This document shows positions 6,307 through 11,308 of a stretch of 11,308 nucleotides of DNA, in pieces. The notes beneath the pieces are model-generated. The model was not told where the DNA came from, did no database searches, and was given only the letters and a program-made list of their open reading frames with translations. This DNA is from Bacteroidota bacterium (GTDB lineage: Bacteria; Bacteroidota; Rhodothermia; Rhodothermales; UBA10348). Position 1 is the stretch's first letter, and each line of letters begins with the position of its first letter. The stretch covers positions 1 through 11,308 of the forward strand of contig SMXK01000124.1 of NCBI GenBank assembly GCA_004356265.1. Reading direction: 5' to 3'. The position numbers were made by a program, and so were the translations under genes.

Positions 6307-7512
6307 ATGGCCTTGAAAATTTCAAAACTTCAGGTAAAGGATGAAAGGGAAGACAGCTGCGTACCTTTTCTTCGGGGCATTCTCACACGGTCTCTGTCCA
6401 GGATTGGCGTTCCGTTCGACAAAGCCTACAGAATAGCCACGAAAGTACGCGAAGCCGTCGATGGGAAGGACCTGATAACCAGAACGGAACTCAGAAAACT
6501 TGTGGTATCGCAACTGGAATCAGCCGAACTTCTTGAAGAGGCACAGCGGTATCAAGATGCCGCTCTGATTGACCCACCTACACTGGTTTATGACTCGGAC
6601 AACGCTGCTCGACCATTTTCGAAGGGTGTGCTGGTCCAGTCTTTGGAAATATGTGCAATTGAGAGAGATGCCGCCTACAGGATCGCTGCCCATGTAGAAC
6701 AACATCTCCCGAACGGATCTGATACTCGCCTGACCACCCGTCTCATTGAAGATTTGACCGCCAGGGAAATTGAAAAGCTAGAAGGGATGGATTTGGCCAA
6801 TCGGTACCGTACGTGGTTGGCATTTACGCGAAGCGGCAGGCCACTTATTCTTCTAATTGGCGGTACAACCGGTGTTGGAAAAAGTACGTTCGCAGCCGAA
6901 TTGTCGCATCGGTTAAACATCGTTCGCAGTCAGTCGACGGACATGTTAAGAGAAGTAATGCGATTGATGGTCCCAAAAGACCTCGTACCCACGCTCCACA
7001 CCTCGTCGTTCGAAGCTCAGCACGTAATGCCTCACCTGAATGCCGGTCAGGCTAATAATTCGTCGTCGTCAATGATATCTGGATACCTCACACAATCCGA
7101 ACATGTAAAACTTGGCATGGACGGCGTCCTGAAACGTGCAGAGAATGAGCAGGTGTCCATGATTCTGGAAGGTGTCCATATCCATCCAGATATTCAAAAC
7201 CGCATCGAAAAATCGTCGAGTGGTCTTGTGATACCGATGTTGCTGTCCGTTCTGAAGAAAAAACGACTCAAGAAATACCTTGTCGGCCGTGGTCAACAAG
7301 TATCGTCCAGGCGATCTGAAAGGTATTTGAAGAATTTCGATCGGATCTGGGATCTCCAATCTTTCCTGCTTTCAGAAGCAGATACGTATAACATTCCGAT
7401 TATAGAAGGAAATACCGATGAGAGCGTTCGGATGCTCGCCATGCAAACCATCGCCGAATACGTAATCAGAGACTCCGCCGAGACGTCCCGCGCAGAATCA
7501 ATCGAGATCTAA
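6307..7512 (+). CDS. 2-phosphoglycerate kinase-like protein with two N-terminal ATP-cone domains
   Basis: The 401-residue protein has two repeated alpha-helical segments resembling ATP-cone nucleotide-sensing domains, at about residues 20-80 (FLRGILTRSL...AYRIATKV) and 103-170 (FSKGVLVQSL...AYRIAAHV). These precede a P-loop kinase domain with LIGGTTGVGKST at 183-194, followed by STDMLREVMRLMVP and a C-terminal SERYLKNFDRIWDLQSFLL and NIPIIEG. This matches 2-phosphoglycerate kinase, known in methanogens for making 2,3-bisphosphoglycerate on the way to the thermoprotectant cyclic 2,3-diphosphoglycerate. Archaeal enzymes, as I recall, carry one ATP-cone and are about 300 residues long, so this one is extended. 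No cyclic 2,3-diphosphoglycerate synthetase gene is in the window, so the fate of any product is unknown. The ATG start has no obvious ribosome binding site. It overlaps the porin gene tail-to-tail by 4 bases (7509-7512). Confidence 0.8.
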   Translation: MALKISKLQVKDEREDSCVPFLRGILTRSLSRIGVPFDKAYRIATKVREAVDGKDLITRTELRKLVVSQLESAELLEEAQRYQDAALIDPPTLVYDSDNAARPFSKGVLVQSLEICAIERDAAYRIAAHVEQHLPNGSDTRLTTRLIEDLTAREIEKLEGMDLANRYRTWLAFTRSGRPLILLIGGTTGVGKSTFAAELSHRLNIVRSQSTDMLREVMRLMVPKDLVPTLHTSSFEAQHVMPHLNAGQANNSSSSMISGYLTQSEHVKLGMDGVLKRAENEQVSMILEGVHIHPDIQNRIEKSSSGLVIPMLLSVLKKKRLKKYLVGRGQQVSSRRSERYLKNFDRIWDLQSFLLSEADTYNIPIIEGNTDESVRMLAMQTIAEYVIRDSAETSRAESIEI

Positions 7513-8510
7513 AACTTTATCCAGAGTGTCATTCTGCCCGTTACACTTGGGTTTTCTTCTCCTTCCAGTTCGATGAAAACAATGTTCGGAATAAACTGAA
7601 CGTTGTGGTGTGGCTTGATGGCAAATCCCGCAACAAAAAACAAGGTGTTTTTCAGGATGGCCTCATCCGGACGCTCAACAAACGCCACTCGCGCAAGAAC
7701 GCTGTTGTTTTTGAATACATCTACGACCACAAAACCTGATAGTCCGAGCCAATCCTGAGTATCCGAGATGCCTTTGATTTTTACAGGGTGGTAAAAACCC
7801 TCGACTCCTATGCGGAATTTGCGGGTCCGAAACCCTGCAAAACCATTAAAATTCCATTCATAACCGCCGTCTGTCAGCTGATAATGACTGCCCAGTGATG
7901 CCGCAAAACTCTCGCTCGGGTAAAACTCCAGCTGTCCATACACACGTTTATATTTATCATTTTCTGCCCGGACGCCGTTGGCATTCCCGATCATGATTCC
8001 ATAACGTACTTTCCCGTCAGCGGCAAGGGGACCCCTGACCAGGACGCCCATGTCCCTGGAAGAGAGCACGCCCACGCGGTCATTCAGAGTTTTTGAGACC
8101 GACCGATAACCCCAGAATTTCTCTGCAGGTTGCCAGGATGGTGGGGGCTGCAAGCCCATTAGCACGGTGTGACCTTCACCAAACGCGTCCTTCCATTTCA
8201 GGAAAAGATCTTTCACATACGGAGTTGGTAATCCGTTCGCTGTTCCGATCAGGTCGTTGGCTTCTATCCGAAAGCGTGCGGAGAATTGCTCTGACAGGTC
8301 GGCGTCCGCCGTGAGTCTTGCGCGGCGGTACGTAAAACGGTTGTTGCCGTCTCCCTGACCGCTTAATGTTGAGAACTGATACAGGTAGTCGGCGAATACC
8401 TCTCCGGAAAACATAATATTTTCCTGAGCTGTGGCCGGCCGCAAACCTCCTGCGCTGAGAAAAAGCAATAACACGGAAGCACAAAATGCTCCCCGATGAA
8501 CCATTGACAT
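7509..8510 (-). CDS. Outer-membrane beta-barrel protein, porin-like (phosphate-selective porin O/P type)
   Basis: The 333-residue protein begins with a typical signal peptide: MSMVHRG, the hydrophobic run AFCASVLLLFLSAGG, then probable cleavage after ATAQ before ENIMFSGEV. The mature part is a series of alternating-polarity strands (FSGEVFADYLYQF, RFTYRRARLTADADL, SARFRIEANDL, YGQLEFYPSESF, and others) and ends in the aromatic residue of TLWIKF, a classic C-terminal outer-membrane beta-barrel signal. A central stretch (VLMGLQPPPSW...FWGYRSVSKTLND) resembles the Gxq..P.....gyR....tl.d region of phosphate-selective porin O/P family proteins. It would form a diffusion channel; the substrate is unknown. 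I placed the start at the ATG at 8510, since the extra 26 upstream codons would bury the signal peptide; the ATG at 8504 is also possible. It lies 138 bases after the aldehyde dehydrogenase gene on the same strand. Confidence 0.8.
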   Translation of the reverse strand: MSMVHRGAFCASVLLLFLSAGGLRPATAQENIMFSGEVFADYLYQFSTLSGQGDGNNRFTYRRARLTADADLSEQFSARFRIEANDLIGTANGLPTPYVKDLFLKWKDAFGEGHTVLMGLQPPPSWQPAEKFWGYRSVSKTLNDRVGVLSSRDMGVLVRGPLAADGKVRYGIMIGNANGVRAENDKYKRVYGQLEFYPSESFAASLGSHYQLTDGGYEWNFNGFAGFRTRKFRIGVEGFYHPVKIKGISDTQDWLGLSGFVVVDVFKNNSVLARVAFVERPDEAILKNTLFFVAGFAIKPHHNVQFIPNIVFIELEGEENPSVTGRMTLWIKF

Positions 8511-8648
8511 GATGTCCGTAAGTAGAGTGATGAGTAAATGGTTGATTTCTTTGTAACCAAAATAGCCACTCGCCCCGCTGCGGAACATCAGACCGATGTT
8601 ACTGAATTGTTATTATTGTCCCGCTCGAACGCTGGCTCCCCCCGTAAA

Positions 8649-10139
8649 TCAATCGTCGACGTTGTCTATCTGGGCTTTTTGAAGTTGGCCGCTGTAGTCC
8701 ACGTATACGGTTTTGGTCTCAGAGTAAAAATCGAATACTTCCCAACCGCCTTCCCGGTGACCATTACCGGTTCCTTTGACTCCACCGAATGGCATGTGAG
8801 CCTCGGCCCCGATCGTAGGACCGTTGATGTAAGTAATCCCCGCCTCGATGTCGTGCATAGCTTTAAAAGCAGTCGTGACATCAGACGTATAGAGGGAGGA
8901 GGACAGGCCGAACTCAATATTGTTAGCAACCTGAACGGCCTCTTCGTAACTGGAAATTGACAAAACAGATAACACCGGACCGAAAATCTCTTCTTTCGCC
9001 ACACGCATTTCCGGAGTCACTCCAGTCAAAATGGTCGGTTCGAAGAAAAACCCGTCATCTAAACCCTCACCTGAAGCCGGTTTTCCACCCGTCAAAATCT
9101 CAGCACCCTCATCCTTTGCGATGTCCATGTAGGACTGGATTTTATCCATAGCAGCCTGATTGATCACAGGGCCCATTTCCGTATCGTCGTCATTTCCGTA
9201 TCCGAGTTTTAGCGCGACAGCACGTTGACGAAGATTTTCAACGAGTTCGTCATGAACATCTTCATGAACGATCAGACGACTGGTCGCCGTACATCGCTGG
9301 CCGGTTGTCCCAAACGCACCCCAGACCAGACCATCTATCACAAGATCCAGGTCAGCATCTGCCAGTACGATCATGGGATTTTTTCCACCCATCTCAAGCG
9401 AAAGTCTCTTATGCATTCGCCCACACGTTTCACCGATTTTAGACCCGGTAACCGTTGACCCGGTAAAACTTACAAGGTTTACATCAGGATGTTCGACCAG
9501 AGCACGGCCAGCGTTTGCAGAACCCTGTACAAGATTCAGAACTCCGGGAGGAACACCCGCGTCTGCCATAATCTGAACGAGGAGAGCGCCACTATGAGGC
9601 GCCATCTCGCTCGGCTTAAAAACGATTGTGTTGCCGCAGGCCAGGGCTGGAAACATCTTCCATGTTGGCACGGCCACCGGGAAATTCCAGGCGGTAATCA
9701 CACCGCAGACACCGATGGGCCGACGCAAACTCATATTGAATTTATTGGGCATCTCGCTGGGTACAGTGCGGCCGAAAAGACGACGGGTTTCAGTGCCTGC
9801 GTAGTAAGCGGTATCAATTGCCTCCTGCACGTCTCCCTTCGTCTCGAAGAACGGCTTGCCCATCTCGCGCGTCATCTGGAATGCCAATTCTGACTTTCTC
9901 TCAGTCAGCAAATCTCCAATGCGACGCAAAATGTCTCCGCGTTCAGGAGCGGGCCGACGACTCCACTTTTTAAATGCATGCCGCGCGGCACGAACGGCAT
10001 CATCCACATCTTCAACTCCTGATTCAGGGAAATTGCCGATGACGTCAGCATTGCGAGCTGGATTGATGTCTTTAAAAGTTGCTCCCGTAGCGGCATCCTG
10101 CCATAGACCATCGATATAATTCTTATGTGTTTCGGCCAT
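8649..10139 (-). CDS. NAD(P)-dependent aldehyde dehydrogenase
   Basis: The 496-residue cytoplasmic enzyme oxidises an aldehyde to the carboxylic acid with NAD(P). Counted from the chosen ATG, the key sites are N152 in AWNFP, K175 in FKPSE, the cofactor-binding FTGSTVTG at 225-232, the general-base E249 in SLEMGGKNP, and the catalytic C283 in GQRCTATSR. EEIFGPV and the C-terminal HMPFGGVKGTGNGHREGG are also present. All active-site residues are intact and the length is normal. The C-terminal GAEAHMPFGGVKGTGNGHREG form resembles dehydrogenases acting on semialdehydes from amino-acid or sugar-acid breakdown (for example alpha-ketoglutarate semialdehyde or aminoadipate semialdehyde), but the substrate cannot be fixed. 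The frame can be extended to 10181 (TTG) or 10169 (ATG); MAETHKNYIDGLW at 10139 fits the family best. A divergent aminotransferase gene lies 226 bases away and a porin gene follows. Confidence 0.93.
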   Translation of the reverse strand: MAETHKNYIDGLWQDAATGATFKDINPARNADVIGNFPESGVEDVDDAVRAARHAFKKWSRRPAPERGDILRRIGDLLTERKSELAFQMTREMGKPFFETKGDVQEAIDTAYYAGTETRRLFGRTVPSEMPNKFNMSLRRPIGVCGVITAWNFPVAVPTWKMFPALACGNTIVFKPSEMAPHSGALLVQIMADAGVPPGVLNLVQGSANAGRALVEHPDVNLVSFTGSTVTGSKIGETCGRMHKRLSLEMGGKNPMIVLADADLDLVIDGLVWGAFGTTGQRCTATSRLIVHEDVHDELVENLRQRAVALKLGYGNDDDTEMGPVINQAAMDKIQSYMDIAKDEGAEILTGGKPASGEGLDDGFFFEPTILTGVTPEMRVAKEEIFGPVLSVLSISSYEEAVQVANNIEFGLSSSLYTSDVTTAFKAMHDIEAGITYINGPTIGAEAHMPFGGVKGTGNGHREGGWEVFDFYSETKTVYVDYSGQLQKAQIDNVDD

Positions 10140-10365
10140 TCCTAGGTTCTGGTATATGATTGAATTCATTTTCGCTGCCAATAAATTAAGTCATATTGGG
10201 AAGGGGAGCCACATTAGTATTGTGTCGGAATGGCGAATTCTACCCTAAGGAGCTGACAAACCAATACAGATTTATCGCTCCCCAAACTCCAGCTATCATA
10301 TATTCCGGTCCCGAACAAAAGCCGTACCCGTAAGACTGAATATTGCATCAGAGCGAGGCAGATCA
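10140..10365. promoter_or_regulatory. Divergent intergenic region between aldehyde dehydrogenase and aminotransferase genes
   Basis: These 226 bases separate two divergent starts, so both promoters and any shared operator should lie here, unless the dehydrogenase starts further upstream at 10169 or 10181. I see no convincing -10/-35 pair, no exact Bacteroidota-type TAnnTTTG -7 element (only a 7-of-8 match, tagtattg, at about 10214-10221), and no strong inverted repeat. The call rests on gene layout alone. Confidence 0.4.
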
Positions 10366-11308
10366 ATGGATTTTTCATCACGACTAACTTCCCGCGTAAA
10401 AGACGTCCCTCCAAGTGGAATACGCCGTTTTTTTGAAATCGCGGCAACCATGGAGGACGTGATTACCCTTGGAATCGGGGAGCCAGACTTCGTGTCGCCA
10501 GAGCCGATTATTGAGGCGGCAAAGCGGTCTATGGATCGTGGATTGACAGGGTATACGTCGAATTCCGGTATTTCTGAACTGCGAGAAGTAATTTCTACCG
10601 AAATCATGGGGCGCTACGGTGTACAGTACGATCCTGGTTCAGAAATCCTCGTGACGGTTGGTGTAAGTGAAGCTGTTCAACTTGCCATGTTGGCCCTTTT
10701 GGAGCCGGGTGACGAAATCCTGATCCCGGAGCCATGTTTTGTTTCATACGGGCCTACTGCCATTTTTGCGGGCGCTACGGTCAAGTACGTTCCAACATCG
10801 GTGGAAACTGAATTCCAGGTTACTGCGGCTGATATTGAAGCCTGCATTTCTCCCCGGTCTAAGATGTTGTTTTTGTCGTATCCAAGCAATCCCACTGGCG
10901 CGGTTCTTCGACGAGAAAATATTGAGGAAATTGCAGAGCTGGTGGTAAAACACGACTTAATCGTATTGTCGGATGAGATCTACGACCGCCTTATTTATGG
11001 ACAGGCTCTAATAGCCGGTCACACCTGCCTTCCGGCAATCGAGGCTCTCCGTGAAAGAACCGTATTACTTGGTGGCTTTTCAAAAGCCTACGCAATGACC
11101 GGATGGCGCGTCGGTTATGTGTGTGCTCCGCCGGTTGTTTGCGAAGCCATGTATAAACTGCATCAGTATATCATTATGAGCGCCCCTACTGCAAGTCAGT
11201 GGGCAGCTGTCGCTGCAATTGAACAATGCCAGGACGATGTTGAACGAATGCGATTGGCCTATGATGCTCGCCGGCGCACAATCGTGGATGGATTTCGCGC
11301 GGCCGGTC
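10366..11308 (+). CDS. Class I/II PLP-dependent aminotransferase, N-terminal 314 residues (runs off right edge)
   Basis: A fold-type I pyridoxal-phosphate aminotransferase of the aspartate/aromatic aminotransferase group (PatA/AspC-like). It moves an amino group between an amino acid and a 2-oxo acid in the cytoplasm. The translation starts MDFSSRLTSRVKDVPPSGIR. Visible motifs are LGIGEPDF at about 40-47, GYTSNSGISELREVI at about 68-82, the NPTG asparagine at N175, D203 and Y206 in SDEIYDRL, the cofactor-linking K240 in GGFSKAYAMTGWRVGY, and R248 in the same segment. Everything needed for PLP binding is intact. The C-terminal part, with the substrate-carboxylate arginine, lies beyond the window, so amino-acid specificity cannot be judged. 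It is divergent from the aldehyde dehydrogenase gene; the pair may serve one amino-acid degradation route, but this is only suggested by proximity. Confidence 0.92.
   Translation, partial: MDFSSRLTSRVKDVPPSGIRRFFEIAATMEDVITLGIGEPDFVSPEPIIEAAKRSMDRGLTGYTSNSGISELREVISTEIMGRYGVQYDPGSEILVTVGVSEAVQLAMLALLEPGDEILIPEPCFVSYGPTAIFAGATVKYVPTSVETEFQVTAADIEACISPRSKMLFLSYPSNPTGAVLRRENIEEIAELVVKHDLIVLSDEIYDRLIYGQALIAGHTCLPAIEALRERTVLLGGFSKAYAMTGWRVGYVCAPPVVCEAMYKLHQYIIMSAPTASQWAAVAAIEQCQDDVERMRLAYDARRRTIVDGFRAAG

Noticed and set aside
8511..8588. N-terminal extension of the porin frame up to 8588
   Set aside because: It would place 26 residues ahead of a clear signal peptide; starting at 8510 gives a normal signal sequence.
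8584..8600. Hairpin with a 6-base stem (aacatc/gatgtt) between the dehydrogenase and porin genes
   Set aside because: The stem is short and AT-containing, with no T-tract on the transcribed strand, so it does not qualify as a terminator.

Overview
The window reads as a chromosomal, mostly housekeeping segment of a Gram-negative bacterium, probably of the Bacteroidota/Rhodothermota/Balneolota group. This placement is inferred from four things: no clear Shine-Dalgarno before any start, an S1 protein with long acidic extensions, a TrmH-like protein with the Bacteroidota-style N-terminus MRKLEHEEIPR, and a B12-mutase small-subunit-like fragment. There are no rRNA or tRNA genes, CRISPR arrays, insertion sequences or phage genes.

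Left part (1-4390). Two minus-strand genes, a SpoU/TrmH RNA methyltransferase and a truncated methylmalonyl-CoA mutase small-subunit-like gene running off the left edge, lie divergently from cmk (cytidylate kinase). cmk is followed by rpsA (ribosomal protein S1), the classical cmk-rpsA pair. rpsA has six S1 domains flanked by a repeat-bearing acidic N-terminus of about 150 residues and a Lys/Ala then Glu/Ala C-terminal tail. A textbook intrinsic terminator closes this unit at 4360-4390.

Middle (4391-7512). An HD-domain metal-dependent phosphohydrolase starts 15 bases after the terminator T-tract. It converges on, and overlaps by 8 bases, a decayed ornithine cyclodeaminase-family pseudogene on the minus strand. 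That pseudogene carries two frameshifts and two in-frame stops, but its protein remains easily readable from end to end. Divergent from it is a 2-phosphoglycerate kinase-like gene with two apparent ATP-cone domains before its P-loop kinase domain. This is a family best known from methanogenic archaea.

Right part (7509-11308). On the minus strand an NAD(P)-dependent aldehyde dehydrogenase is followed by an outer-membrane porin-like beta-barrel protein, which overlaps the kinase gene tail-to-tail by 4 bases. Divergent from the dehydrogenase is a class I/II PLP aminotransferase that runs off the right edge. Aldehyde dehydrogenase plus aminotransferase suggests amino-acid catabolism, but no substrate can be fixed from the sequence. 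I did not find a convincing undescribed multi-gene system. The most notable items are the double ATP-cone 2-phosphoglycerate kinase, the four-lesion pseudogene, the compact mutase-like fragment and the extended S1 protein.
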